Shown piece after piece: positions 1 through 8,014 of a DNA stretch of 13,437 nt. The first letter of the stretch is position 1; every line of letters starts with the position of its first letter. This DNA is from CAZJCK01 sp964544635 (lineage in GTDB: Bacteria; Zixibacteria; MSB-5A5; GN15; FEB-12), in contig CAZJCK010000076.1 of assembly GCA_964544635.1 (NCBI GenBank), forward strand, positions 1-13,437, read 5' to 3'. The notes beneath the pieces were generated by a model that saw only the letters and a program-made list of their open reading frames with translations, was not told the DNA's origin and searched no databases. Position numbers and translations under genes: made by a program.

Positions 1-452
1 GCGACGGCGAGGTAGGTCTTGCCGGTGCCGGCAGGGCCGATCGCAAAGACGATATCGGAGCGGTCGGCTGCTTCGACGTATTTCGACTGGCCGATCGTTT
101 TCGGTTTGATCACCTTCTTGAGGCCGCTGGTCAGCATGGCCGGGGTGGAGATCATTTCGGCCGGGCCGAAGCCGCTCTCTTTCACCATGGCGATGGCGTA
201 GTGAATGTACTGGTCGGTGATGTAGTCGCCCTGCTTGAGGCGGGTGACGAGGTCACCGAAGAGACGCAGGATGCGGTCGACTTCGTCGGGCGGTCCTTCT
301 ACAATCAGCTTGTCGCCGCGGGCGATGATGTTGGCGGCGAATTTGGATTCGATGATGCGAAGGAAGACGTCGTTCTGACCGAACAGCAGGCGCTGATCGA
401 TATCTTCGACGGGAAAGGATCGACTGACACGCTCTTCAATATTCAAACTCAT
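1..452 (-). CDS. phoH: PhoH-family NTPase (PhoH/PhoL/YbeZ type), 3' part cut by window edge
   Basis: Only the first 150 codons are present; the gene runs off the left edge. The translation begins MSLNIEERVSRSFPVEDIDQ. It has a small N-terminal nucleic-acid-binding-like region (about residues 15-75, containing NIIARGDKLIVEGPPDEV). The PhoH hallmark IKPKTIGQSKYVEA follows, then the Walker A loop GPAGTGKT at residues 139-146. Members are cytoplasmic ATPases tied to RNA metabolism and ribosome maturation, often encoded beside the RNase YbeY; that neighbour would lie outside the window. The ATG at 452-450 is 5 nt after the aspS stop. Its best nearby Shine-Dalgarno (AAGG, minus strand 459-456) overlaps that stop codon but sits only 3 nt from the ATG, so translational coupling to aspS is likely. 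The N-terminus and P-loop make the family call secure; the exact cellular role is not shown by the sequence. Confidence 0.93.
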   Translation of the reverse strand, partial: MSLNIEERVSRSFPVEDIDQRLLFGQNDVFLRIIESKFAANIIARGDKLIVEGPPDEVDRILRLFGDLVTRLKQGDYITDQYIHYAIAMVKESGFGPAEMISTPAMLTSGLKKVIKPKTIGQSKYVEAADRSDIVFAIGPAGTGKTYLAV

Positions 453-457
453 TTACC

Positions 458-2290
458 TTACGAGTCCTTATCTTTCGCTACAATTTTCAACCCCAGCTCA
501 TCCAGTTGCTCGGGGTCGATTTCCGACGGGGCGCCGTCCATGAGCGAAACCGCCTGGGTTGTTTTGGGGAAGGCGATCACGTCGCGGATCGAATCGCTCC
601 CGACCATGAGGGCGATGAGGCGGTCGAGGCCGAGAGCGATGCCGGCATGCGGCGGCGCACCGTACTCCAGCGCTTTTAACAAGAAACCGAACATTCGTTC
701 CGCGCGTTCATTATCAATCCCGAGAATGTTGAGAATCTTTTGCTGCAGTCCCCGGCGGTTGATGCGCTGACCGCCGGAACCGATCTCGGAGCCGTTGATG
801 ACGAGGTCGTACTGCTGGGCGAGGGCCTGGCGCCAGGGATGGTTGAGGTCGGCGCCGGACAGGTCGGAGGTGAAGCCGTCGTCGATAAGCGGCAACTGAT
901 CTTCGCGCGGGTGCGAGACGATATTGTGCATGGCGATGAAACGGCCCGCCTCCTCGTCGTACTCGAACAGCGGGAAATCGGTCACCCAGAGACATTTCCA
1001 CTGGGTGCGATCGATCAGGTCGTGGGCCTTGCCGAGATGCAGGCGAAGCTGGCCGAGCACCGCCTCGGCCTTGAGGTGGACGTCGGAGATGACAAACAGG
1101 GCATCGCCCGGACCACAGCCGGCGGTTTCGCACAGTTTGTCCTTTATCTCTTCGCCGATAAACTTAAGGATGGGCGACTTGTCGCCACCCTCGGCCTTGA
1201 GGATATAGGCCAGGCCGCCGGCGCCATGTTTCTTTGCCAGATCGGTCAGTTCGTCGAGTTGCTTACGGGAGTAGGAAGCGCCGTCTTTGAGGACGATTCC
1301 CTTGACCACTCCCCCCTTCCTGACGGTGTCGGCGAAGACCTTGAAATCACAGTCGCGTACGATATCGGACAGATCGACCAGTTCCATACCGAAGCGCATA
1401 TCCGGTTTGTCGATTCCGAAACGGTTCATCACCTCTTCGTAGGTGAAGCGCGGGAAAGGTGTCTCGACGTGAACATCGATGACAGTCTGGAGCACATGCT
1501 TGATCATCCCTTCGATGACAGCGAAGACATCCTCGGGCGTAGCGAACGACAGCTCCATGTCGATCTGGGTATGTTCGGGCTGGCGATCGGCGCGGAGGTC
1601 TTCGTCGCGCAGGCAGCGGGCGAGCTGGAAGTAGCGATCGAAGCCCGATACCATGAGAATCTGCTTGAGCAACTGCGGCGACTGCGGGAGGGCGTAGAAC
1701 TTCCCTTTACTGACACGAGACGGCACGACATAGTCGCGGGCGCCTTCGGGAGTGGAGCGCATCAGCATGGGGGTTTCGATTTCGTAGAAGTCCTGGTTGC
1801 TGAGGTAGTTGCGCACGGCGAGGCAGGTTTCATGGCGTTTCCTGATATTGTGCTGCATGGGAGCGCGGCGCAGGTCGAGGTAGCGGTATTCGAGCCGCAG
1901 CAGTTCCGATGCCTTGACCTCGTCCTCGATTGCGAAGGGCGGGGTCTTCGATTCGGCCAAAAGGTGAAACGATGATGCAGCCACCTCGATTTCGCCGGTC
2001 GGCATTTTGTCGTTTTTGGTGCCTTCGGGTCGCGGCTGGACTTTGCCGGCAACGGCCACGACAAATTCGTGACGGGCATGTTCGGCGGTGTCGAGCATTG
2101 CGTTGTCGAAGGTTTGGGGGTCGATCACGACCTGGGTCAGGCCGTAGCGGTCGCGCAGATCTATAAAGAGAAGCCCGCCCAGGTTTCGGTAACCGTCAAC
2201 CCAGCCGTTGAGCCGGACCTCGGCGCCGGAGTCGGAAAGGCGCAGATCACCACAGGTATGGGTACGTCGTAATTCTGAAAAGGTAGTCAA
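458..2290 (-). CDS. aspS: Aspartyl-tRNA synthetase, bacterial type
   Basis: This cytoplasmic class II synthetase charges tRNA with aspartate. The 610 residues are close to the bacterial norm (E. coli about 590). The order is the N-terminal OB anticodon-binding domain (about 1-110, with RLNGW and FIDLRDRYGLTQVVIDP), the catalytic core, a GAD insertion domain (about 285-425), and the rest of the core. The aspartate-site loop QSPQ lies at 203-206, motif 2 (RDEDLRADRQPEHTQID) at 228-244 and motif 3 (GIALGLDRL) at 550-558. The residue before the motif 2 RDED is Leu (RCLRDED) where E. coli has Phe. I cannot tell whether it is discriminating or also charges tRNA-Asn. The start is TTG (2290-2288), supported by a GAGG ribosome-binding site 5 nt upstream (minus strand 2299-2296) and by the family N-terminus. 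No in-frame ATG competes. It leads the likely aspS-phoH operon. Confidence 0.97.
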   Translation of the reverse strand: MTTFSELRRTHTCGDLRLSDSGAEVRLNGWVDGYRNLGGLLFIDLRDRYGLTQVVIDPQTFDNAMLDTAEHARHEFVVAVAGKVQPRPEGTKNDKMPTGEIEVAASSFHLLAESKTPPFAIEDEVKASELLRLEYRYLDLRRAPMQHNIRKRHETCLAVRNYLSNQDFYEIETPMLMRSTPEGARDYVVPSRVSKGKFYALPQSPQLLKQILMVSGFDRYFQLARCLRDEDLRADRQPEHTQIDMELSFATPEDVFAVIEGMIKHVLQTVIDVHVETPFPRFTYEEVMNRFGIDKPDMRFGMELVDLSDIVRDCDFKVFADTVRKGGVVKGIVLKDGASYSRKQLDELTDLAKKHGAGGLAYILKAEGGDKSPILKFIGEEIKDKLCETAGCGPGDALFVISDVHLKAEAVLGQLRLHLGKAHDLIDRTQWKCLWVTDFPLFEYDEEAGRFIAMHNIVSHPREDQLPLIDDGFTSDLSGADLNHPWRQALAQQYDLVINGSEIGSGGQRINRRGLQQKILNILGIDNERAERMFGFLLKALEYGAPPHAGIALGLDRLIALMVGSDSIRDVIAFPKTTQAVSLMDGAPSEIDPEQLDELGLKIVAKDKDS

Positions 2291-2295
2291 CTAAT

Positions 2296-2299
2296 CCTC
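2296..2299 (-). promoter_or_regulatory. Ribosome-binding site that fixes the TTG start of aspS
   Basis: GAGG lies 5 nt upstream of the TTG at 2290-2288 on the minus strand. This spacing, plus the usual AspRS N-terminus directly after it, selects TTG as the start. Confidence 0.7.
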
Positions 2300-2381
2300 G
2301 TAAGTCTATGTTCCTTATTTTGTTATCGGCACCTATCGGCTGTTGGTTGACCCGCCGGGGCGGGCCTGACAGCCTGCCGGA

Positions 2382-2410
2382 AAAGTACATGGAAGATCGG
2401 GGTAAGTCAA
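2382..2410 (-). promoter_or_regulatory. Possible sigma70-type promoter for aspS-phoH
   Basis: On the minus strand, TTGACT (2410-2405) is followed after 17 bases by TACTTT (2387-2382). The -35 box is good and the -10 box weak (3 of 6). Transcription would begin near 2375 and give a leader of about 85 nt. That leader contains a GC hairpin (minus-strand CCCGC/GCGGG, about 2363-2351) without a T-run, so it is not a terminator. Confidence 0.35.
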
Positions 2411-2464
2411 GGCGAGACAAGCGGCTGGAATTCGCCTCCGAAATTGCGGTCAAGCGGGTCGTGC

Positions 2465-2493
2465 TTGACCCGGCGGCGATTGTTTGGTATCGT
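2465..2493 (+). promoter_or_regulatory. Putative sigma70-type promoter for the EIIA gene
   Basis: TTGACC (2465-2470) and TATCGT (2488-2493) are separated by exactly 17 bases. This predicts a start near 2500 and a leader of about 34 nt before the ATG at 2534. Orientation and distance fit the EIIA gene, which otherwise has no promoter because aspS diverges from it. Confidence 0.55.
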
Positions 2494-2533
2494 CCAACTC
2501 ATTGAAGCATGGACAATTGCCGATAGTTTAGAT

Positions 2534-3034
2534 ATGAACATTGGGCGCTATTTAAAAGAAGAGCTGATCAAGCTGGAGATGGACACGGTTCTCGAGCCGC
2601 CAGCAGACGAGCAGTCGGTGGAGAAGTGGAGTCTGGCGGCCAAGGAAACGGTGCTGGATGAACTGGTGTCGCTTCTGGAGCTGTCCGGCAATGTGGTGAA
2701 TCGTACCAAGCTGCTTCTGGATTTGGTGAATCGCGAGAAAAAGGCGACCACCGGGATCGGCAAGGGGGTGGCGATTCCGCATGTCCGTTCGATGCAGGCG
2801 CGCGAGTTCACGATGGGGTTTGCGCGCTCGAGGGCCGGGTATCCGTTCAATTCGATGGATGGTCAGCCGGCGCACCTGTTCTTCGTAATGGCGGCGCCGC
2901 CGTATGAGGACGACCTGTATTTGCGGGTATTCAAAGAGTTGTCGTCGATCATGCAGTATGATGCGGCGCGCGAGGAGATCATGGAGATGACGCATCCGGG
3001 GGAACTGCTGCGGATCATGCGGCAGTATGAGTAG
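2534..3034 (+). CDS. Stand-alone PTS EIIA-2 domain protein (PtsN/fructose-type)
   Basis: A 166-residue single-domain protein of the PTS EIIA type-2 fold. Members accept a phosphate from HPr on a conserved histidine, then either pass it to a sugar-specific EIIB or, in the PtsN branch, act as a regulatory phosphorelay. The signature TTGIGKGVAIPHVR occupies residues 72-85 and His83 is the expected phosphorylation site. The N-terminus MNIGRYLKEELIKL matches the family start, so the ATG at 2534 is chosen although the frame stays open to a TTG at 2444. No Shine-Dalgarno is visible before it. No EIIB, EIIC, HPr or EI gene is nearby, which favours a regulatory (PtsN-like) role over sugar uptake, but the sequence does not prove this. 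The gene has its own putative promoter at 2465 and ends at an intrinsic terminator at 3062-3090, so it is probably a single-gene unit. Confidence 0.9.
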   Translation: MNIGRYLKEELIKLEMDTVLEPPADEQSVEKWSLAAKETVLDELVSLLELSGNVVNRTKLLLDLVNREKKATTGIGKGVAIPHVRSMQAREFTMGFARSRAGYPFNSMDGQPAHLFFVMAAPPYEDDLYLRVFKELSSIMQYDAAREEIMEMTHPGELLRIMRQYE

Positions 3035-3061
3035 ACGACGGTATTGATGGCAGATTGCAGC

Positions 3062-3090
3062 CCGGTTGCCTGAAGAGCGGCCGGTTTTTT
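3062..3090 (+). terminator. Intrinsic terminator of the EIIA gene
   Basis: The 8-bp stem CCGGTTGC (3062-3069) pairs with GCGGCCGG (3077-3084), including two G-U pairs, across a 7-nt loop. It is followed at once by six T (3085-3090) and lies 28 nt past the EIIA stop codon. Confidence 0.85.
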
Positions 3091-3128
3091 GCATCTTCGG
3101 GATTCTTGCAAAGATCTGAATGAATACG

Positions 3129-3148
3129 GGCAGACGAGGACGTCTGCC
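3129..3148. repeat. Perfect palindromic hairpin, dispersed-repeat type
   Basis: GGCAGACG (3129-3136) and CGTCTGCC (3141-3148) form an 8-bp stem around a 4-nt loop. The 10-mer ACGAGGACGT inside it occurs in inverted orientation at 13264-13273, also within a hairpin, which suggests a short dispersed palindromic family. Confidence 0.6.
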
Positions 3149-3164
3149 GCGCACAGGATAAGTT

Positions 3165-3190
3165 GGCAGCCTCCCAGGGCTGAGGCTGCC
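3165..3190. repeat. Perfect 9-bp inverted repeat in the convergent spacer
   Basis: GGCAGCCTC (3165-3173) and GAGGCTGCC (3182-3190) pair across 8 nt. No T-run follows on either strand, so it is not a classical terminator. It lies between two real terminators and is probably a palindromic repeat. Confidence 0.5.
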
Positions 3191-3209
3191 CTACGCCGAA
3201 TTTCCATTG

Positions 3210-3247
3210 CAATAAGAAACCCCACCACGCGAAGCGCACGGTGGGGT
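3210..3247 (-). terminator. Intrinsic terminator of the M6 protease gene
   Basis: Read on the minus strand, ACCCCACC (3247-3240) pairs with GGTGGGGT (3226-3219). The inner bases extend the stem to about 13 bp including two G-U pairs. The T-rich tract TTTCTTATT (3218-3210) follows. It starts 23 nt after the protease stop codon. Confidence 0.85.
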
Positions 3248-3270
3248 GCCACGTTCATTTCTTGATTTGC

Positions 3271-6200
3271 TTACGGGCAGGCGGGTGGGGCGATGCCGCC
3301 GTTGAAGAGGGCGTCGACGATATAGGCCAGGTCGAGCGGTTCGCCACTAATACCGTCCTCGCTTAAGTCGGCCTCCTCGGGACAGGCGGGCGCAACGCCG
3401 CCGGCAAAGAGGTAGTCGACAAGGAAGGCCAGGTCGATCGGATCGCCATCGGTACCATCACCGTCAAAGTCTCCCCTCATCCCGATACAACAGCCCGAAG
3501 ACGGGCCGTAGAAAACGAAGTCGGCGCTGGACCATGTGACGGCGTTGGAGCGATCGAGCGCTTTCACCTTCCAGTAGAACGTCGTGTTGGAATCAACCGG
3601 GAACGACAGCGTGCGGAAGGTATCGGGCCAGTTGGGCACCGAGTCGTAGGTGATGAAATTCTGGTCTTCGGAGATATACAGGGTGTAGCGAATCGAGTCG
3701 CCGGGATCGTTGTCGCCGGCGGCCTGCCAGTGCAGGCGCGGATAGAGTTCAGACACAGTACCGCCGTCGGCCGGCAAGAGCAGACTAAACAGGTTGGGCG
3801 CCTGGTTGGCGGCGTTGACGACGAAGGAATCGACGGCGGTGTAGTCGGAGGTTTCAAAACCGTCGTTGGCGCGCGCCTGCCAGTAGTAATAGGTATCTTC
3901 GGTCAGGTCGACATCAATCTGCCAGCCGGTAGTAGCACTAAAACTCTGCGGCACACTGCCGGAGGTGACGAGCGACGTCAGGGCCTCGTCGGCATAGAGT
4001 TCAAACTCGTAGTTCGGCTTGGTACCGTCGTTGTCGACACCGTTGCCGACGGAGAGGGTAGGTCGCACCGTGAAGACCTGTTCGCCCTTCTTGGGACCAC
4101 CGACATAGCCGACGGTAGGCGGGGTGTTCATGCGAAACCCTGATTCCGACCATGCCGACCAGGTGGTGCCGTTGTTGACGCGGACGCGCACGACATAGAA
4201 CTCGCCGTCGACGAGCGGCTCACCGTTGTAGACCACCGACGTATCGCTGCCGTTGATGACACCGGAGGCCCACTCGGTAGCAAAGTTGCTGCAGAGATTG
4301 CCCTTACCGACGGTGACTTCGTACTGCTGAATCGTTGCCAGCGTAGTATCGTCGACACTCCAGATGAAGGTGGGGGTATGGTCGGTCAGGAACATCAGGT
4401 CCTCGTTCTCAACGGCGATAGCGGCCACGGTCGGGTTGAGCGAACCGGTGTCGGCGTAGAAGAAATCGAAGACGTGGGTCAGCAGGGTGTCTTCGTCGTT
4501 GAAGCCGGTGCTGGTGCGACTGCCGTTGATAGCCTCGAAGCCAAAACCCCAGAGGACGAGTCGATAGTCACCCGTGTAAGAGACGGCGGTGGTGTCGCCG
4601 GTAAAGGTATTGAACTCGGCGACAGCGCCGTTGATCGGCGAGATGATGGCGGAGGAATCCTGGTTGGTGCCGGTTTCGTAGATGACGCTGTCGGCCTCGT
4701 GGACGGCGCCGCCGATCAAACCGTAATGCACGGGGGTGTTAAGCTGGCCGTTGGACGCGACGCGGAAATAGTTCGCCAGGAAGGAGGGGCTCTCGGTTGC
4801 CAGTTCCTTGATGGCCGACTGGCTGTTGAAGAACAGGTTGCCGCCGTTGTCGAGGAAGTTCTCGAGGGCGGTGACATCGGAGGCACTGATAACGTTGGAG
4901 CGGTAGCTGCCGGTTGACCAGATGACGGTTTCGTACTGGTTGAGCAGCGCGGCCGACGGCGGCCCGGAGGCGTCGCGATCGTAAACATCGTAGGGGGTGC
5001 GACGGTCAAACAGGGCGGTGGCGATTTTCTGCTGTGACATGTCACCGTCGTCGCCATCAACCAGCAGAACATTCGGTTGACCGACGTGCAACTCAAAACC
5101 AAAGACAGCGGAGCCGTTGGGATTGCTGGAGGTTATTTCGACAAAGAAGGAGTCGATGCAGGGCGCGAAGTTGGCCGGTACCTCGAACACGATCGGATCA
5201 CCATTGTTGTCGCCGGCGCCACCCTCACCGGCGACGGTACCGATGAAGCCGCTGGGATCGGTGAAGTTGATATCGGGATTGTCCGACCACATGGTCGCCT
5301 GGACATTGCCGGCGGTCAGCCAGAGGTTGGTCAGGTTGATGCGGAAGGTGACGGTCTCGCCTACCTCGACAACACCGTTATTGTTGCCGAAGTCGGCATC
5401 GGAGAAGATGCCCGACTGCAGTTCGAAGCGCGGCCGGGAATAGTTGATGTCGAAGTTAGCGTACATGACCGAGTCGGCCGCGGAAATATCCCAGACAGCG
5501 GTCCGGGTCTTGGCGCCGACAGTCGTGCGCGAGTCAGGCGTACTGAGATCGTCGAAGGCAGCCTTATTGAAAGCGTGCCAAACATCGCCACCGTCGCCCG
5601 AATTAGCGCCCGCCTCGAGCTGGAACAGACCGTCGGCCTGCTCGACCGCCACTTTGTAGTTCGGTTCGTCGTTGTTGCCGTTGATATTCTCTTTGACATG
5701 ATAGATCAGCAGACCGGAGGCAGGCAGGCCGCGGTCGAGATCCTGCTTGCGGCGGTTTTCAATCAGGAAGTACTCGTTGGCGATTACGCCGTCGGTCCAG
5801 AGCCGGTAGACAGTCGGGTTGTGGGTGGCGGACGGAATGGCGACGTTCATCTGGTTGGAGGTGATGTTGATCGGCTCGACAAAGCCGACATCGTACTTAC
5901 ACCAGGCATCCATAGCGGCGGGGTAGCGCCCCTGGAGGTTCCAGGTACCGCCGGCCATGAGCGACCAGACGCCGACGCCCGACGAGGAGTAGTCGGTATC
6001 GTAGAGGTCGGGAAGGCCGAGGAAATGGCCGTATTCGTGGGCGAAGACACCCATCGTGATCAATCCCTGGCCCATGTATTCTTCCGGTTCCATGGTGTAG
6101 GCACTGGCCTGCACGCCGTCGAGATTCAGTGTCGAGGCCAACTGCCACTTGTGTGACCAGATGTGGCTGTCGGCGCCGGTCTGTTCGGCGCCGGGACCGG

Positions 6201-6837
6201 CATGGACAATGAAGACACCGTCGAGTGAGCCATTAAAGTCAGAATCATAGTCAGCATAATTCACAAGGGGATCGGCGGCCAGGAGGGCGTCGCGGGCGAG
6301 GCCCTGGGAGTTTTGCGGGAAGTCGCCGAAGCTGTTCTGGTTGTCGACATAGTACGCGTATGTTTGCGGCATGCGCAGCCAGCCGACTACATCGCCCTTG
6401 AGCGTGAAGTTGCCGTAGGAGTTATCGATATAGAATTCCGACATCGAGTAGTGGTTGTCGTTGGGGTCGAGATCGAAGAGCAGTTCTTCGAAGTCGGACG
6501 GCTGGGCATAGATGAGGCCGTCGGTGGCCGGGTTGTCGGAGAAATCGACGAGGACAACGAGGGCCCGGAAGGTATCGGGGACCTGAGGGTCGAACTGGAG
6601 GGCCATCTGGTGGTCGTCGTGGTCATGCTTACCGTCGTTGAGAGGGGCGCAGACACCCCTGGCCTTGGCGGCATTAAGGCGATCCACGACCTCCTGTAAC
6701 CGTCCGGACTGCTTCAATTCTTCGAGAAGTTCGGGGGTCGGCGGGACGGCCTGGACAGATTGAAAGGCGGCAGCCATAATGGTGATGGCGAACAGGCTGA
6801 CGATACTGCGGCTCAGCAGCGATCGTGAAGGCGTCAT
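3271..6837 (-). CDS. Secreted M6-family (immune inhibitor A-like) metalloprotease with dockerin-like C-terminus
   Basis: A predicted extracellular zinc endopeptidase of 1188 residues. A signal peptide covers residues 1-30 (basic start, hydrophobic SIVSLFAITIMAAAF, cleavage after QSVQA). A short propeptide contains a His/Asp cluster (KHDHDDHQ, 70-77). The M6 catalytic domain holds the zinc motif HEYGHFLGLPD with His267, Glu268 and His271. Next come a CARDB-like beta domain (about 468-585), a Rossmann-like region beginning NVLLVDGDDG (about 589-793), three Fn3-like beta modules (about 818-904, 908-1008, 1013-1110) and a duplicated dockerin-like Ca-binding segment (about 1116-1188). The frame is open to an ATG at 6948. 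I chose 6837 because the signal peptide begins there and GGGAGGT lies 11 nt upstream. The dockerin-like tail may anchor or assemble the enzyme at the cell surface; no cohesin is visible here. The substrate is unknown. Confidence 0.92.
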   Translation of the reverse strand: MTPSRSLLSRSIVSLFAITIMAAAFQSVQAVPPTPELLEELKQSGRLQEVVDRLNAAKARGVCAPLNDGKHDHDDHQMALQFDPQVPDTFRALVVLVDFSDNPATDGLIYAQPSDFEELLFDLDPNDNHYSMSEFYIDNSYGNFTLKGDVVGWLRMPQTYAYYVDNQNSFGDFPQNSQGLARDALLAADPLVNYADYDSDFNGSLDGVFIVHAGPGAEQTGADSHIWSHKWQLASTLNLDGVQASAYTMEPEEYMGQGLITMGVFAHEYGHFLGLPDLYDTDYSSSGVGVWSLMAGGTWNLQGRYPAAMDAWCKYDVGFVEPINITSNQMNVAIPSATHNPTVYRLWTDGVIANEYFLIENRRKQDLDRGLPASGLLIYHVKENINGNNDEPNYKVAVEQADGLFQLEAGANSGDGGDVWHAFNKAAFDDLSTPDSRTTVGAKTRTAVWDISAADSVMYANFDINYSRPRFELQSGIFSDADFGNNNGVVEVGETVTFRINLTNLWLTAGNVQATMWSDNPDINFTDPSGFIGTVAGEGGAGDNNGDPIVFEVPANFAPCIDSFFVEITSSNPNGSAVFGFELHVGQPNVLLVDGDDGDMSQQKIATALFDRRTPYDVYDRDASGPPSAALLNQYETVIWSTGSYRSNVISASDVTALENFLDNGGNLFFNSQSAIKELATESPSFLANYFRVASNGQLNTPVHYGLIGGAVHEADSVIYETGTNQDSSAIISPINGAVAEFNTFTGDTTAVSYTGDYRLVLWGFGFEAINGSRTSTGFNDEDTLLTHVFDFFYADTGSLNPTVAAIAVENEDLMFLTDHTPTFIWSVDDTTLATIQQYEVTVGKGNLCSNFATEWASGVINGSDTSVVYNGEPLVDGEFYVVRVRVNNGTTWSAWSESGFRMNTPPTVGYVGGPKKGEQVFTVRPTLSVGNGVDNDGTKPNYEFELYADEALTSLVTSGSVPQSFSATTGWQIDVDLTEDTYYYWQARANDGFETSDYTAVDSFVVNAANQAPNLFSLLLPADGGTVSELYPRLHWQAAGDNDPGDSIRYTLYISEDQNFITYDSVPNWPDTFRTLSFPVDSNTTFYWKVKALDRSNAVTWSSADFVFYGPSSGCCIGMRGDFDGDGTDGDPIDLAFLVDYLFAGGVAPACPEEADLSEDGISGEPLDLAYIVDALFNGGIAPPACP

Positions 6838-7056
6838 TTTCAAGGTGGACCTCCCGTAGTCATCGAACCGTCGAGCAGTCATAGACGGTGTAACTCGTTC
6901 TTTTAAAACAGTTTCAAGCGGCGAGGGGCCGCTGTTGTTAGTAGTCATTAAACCGTTCGCTCAGCCGGGGGTTCCTGACCGGCGGCGTCGCGACGGTTTG
7001 GCGGGTACTGTCATTTCCCCATATCTATTGTCGGTTGACGGGGCAAATCGTTTAAA
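6838..7056. other. Spacer between DMT transporter and protease genes
   Basis: These 219 bases hold no gene. No terminator is evident after the DMT stop, so read-through into the protease is possible. A 6-bp hairpin (AGCGGC 6917-6922 with GCCGCT 6928-6933) would lie in the protease leader. I could not pick a convincing promoter. Confidence 0.4.
6849..6855 (-). promoter_or_regulatory. Ribosome-binding site selecting the 6837 start of the protease
   Basis: GGGAGGT (minus strand 6855-6849) lies 11 nt before the ATG at 6837-6835. The two alternative in-frame ATGs upstream (6948 and 6882) would place 15-37 extra polar residues before the signal peptide. Confidence 0.6.
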
Positions 7057-7962
7057 TCAATATCTGCTATCGGCTTGGGCGGTCGACGCGGGCCCTTTTC
7101 GTTTCGACCGACGCTGCGCAACATATACGCCCAGCAGGACCAGTCCGCCGCCGACGGCGGTGTACGGTGTAAACGGTTCGCCGAGATATGGTACGGCGAG
7201 GGCGGTGGTTGCGATGGGTTCAAGATACAAAAAAATGCCCGCTCGGGCACCCCCAATTGCAGCAATTCCTTCCTGCCAGAACCAGTGAGCCACAGCGAGG
7301 CCAAGAATTGCCAGAAAGAGCAGGGCGAGGGTCGGTTCAAGGGGCAAGTTGAGAAACCGGGACCAATCGGAGGTGAAGATCATGTAGCCGAGGACAACCG
7401 CGGCACCGGGGATGAGGACGGCGCACGTGACGGTGAGGGGGTTTTGGGAACGAGAGACATCGCGGGTCGCAATGGTATAAAAGGCCCAGGTGTGAGCCGA
7501 GGCAAGGACCAGCCAGTCACCGACTGATTCGAGCCAGTTCAGTTCGGTAAAGCGGCCGTTGGATACCAGCAGGAGGATGCCGAGGGTGGCCACGATAATG
7601 CCGGTGATTTCCTTCCGCCCGATGCGCTCCTTGAGAACCGCCCAGGCGAGGACAGCGAGGATAAGCGGGGTGATCGAGATGATCCAGCCGGTGTTAGTGG
7701 CGGTAGTGTATTTGAGGCCGGTGATCTGGATGAGGAAGTGGATAGTGATGATGGCGGAGCCCACGAGAAGCATCCAGCGCTCGCGACGATTGACCCGGAA
7801 GCGGAGCCTCTTGGCCGCGACGACGATGAGCAGGACGGGGATGCCGATGAGAAAGCGCAGGCCGAGCAGCTCGACGGGGGTCATGTAGTCGAGGACGATA
7901 CGGGTGGCGACGAAGGTCCAGCCCCAGAAGATGACGGCGGTGAGGAGGTAGAATCGAGCCAT
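7057..7962 (-). CDS. DMT-superfamily EamA-type membrane transporter
   Basis: An inner-membrane protein of about 301 residues made almost wholly of hydrophobic segments, arranged as two EamA repeats of about five helices each (about 1-140 and 150-285). Typical features are the opening MARFYLLTAVIFWGWTFVAT, the end of the first repeat LAWAVLKERIGRKEITGIIVATLGILLL, and LEPIATTALAVPYLGEPFT near the end of the second. The tail is short and basic (QRRSKRKG). Family members export amino acids, metabolites or other small solutes; the substrate cannot be read from sequence. The frame is open to an ATG at 8079, but those upstream codons cross a palindromic repeat (8015-8063), so they are not part of the protein. 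The ATG at 7962 gives a normal first helix; an ATG at 7986 is a second choice. Neither has a clear Shine-Dalgarno. The gene is divergent from sbtA. Confidence 0.88.
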   Translation of the reverse strand: MARFYLLTAVIFWGWTFVATRIVLDYMTPVELLGLRFLIGIPVLLIVVAAKRLRFRVNRRERWMLLVGSAIITIHFLIQITGLKYTTATNTGWIISITPLILAVLAWAVLKERIGRKEITGIIVATLGILLLVSNGRFTELNWLESVGDWLVLASAHTWAFYTIATRDVSRSQNPLTVTCAVLIPGAAVVLGYMIFTSDWSRFLNLPLEPTLALLFLAILGLAVAHWFWQEGIAAIGGARAGIFLYLEPIATTALAVPYLGEPFTPYTAVGGGLVLLGVYVAQRRSKRKGPASTAQADSRY

Positions 7963-8014
7963 AATGGGGGGATAGATACGAAACATCTGGATATGTGGGA
8001 AGAAAGAAGATGGG

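Noticed and set aside
740..1975. 411-codon plus-strand open frame opposite aspS
   Set aside because: Antisense shadow of a well-conserved synthetase gene in GC-rich DNA; no recognisable protein family.
2349..2370. GC hairpin in the aspS leader as a T-box or attenuator
   Set aside because: No T-box motif, no specifier loop and no T-run; only a short GC palindrome.
3165..3190. 9-bp inverted repeat as a terminator
   Set aside because: No T-run on either strand, and both neighbouring genes already have good terminators.
5077..6156. 359-codon plus-strand open frame opposite the M6 protease
   Set aside because: Shadow of the protease codons; composition (Val, Gly, Asp, Glu rich) is typical of antisense translation.
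6838..6948. Extended protease start at the ATG at 6948
   Set aside because: No ribosome-binding site, and 37 polar residues would precede the signal peptide; the ATG at 6837 has GGGAGGT upstream.
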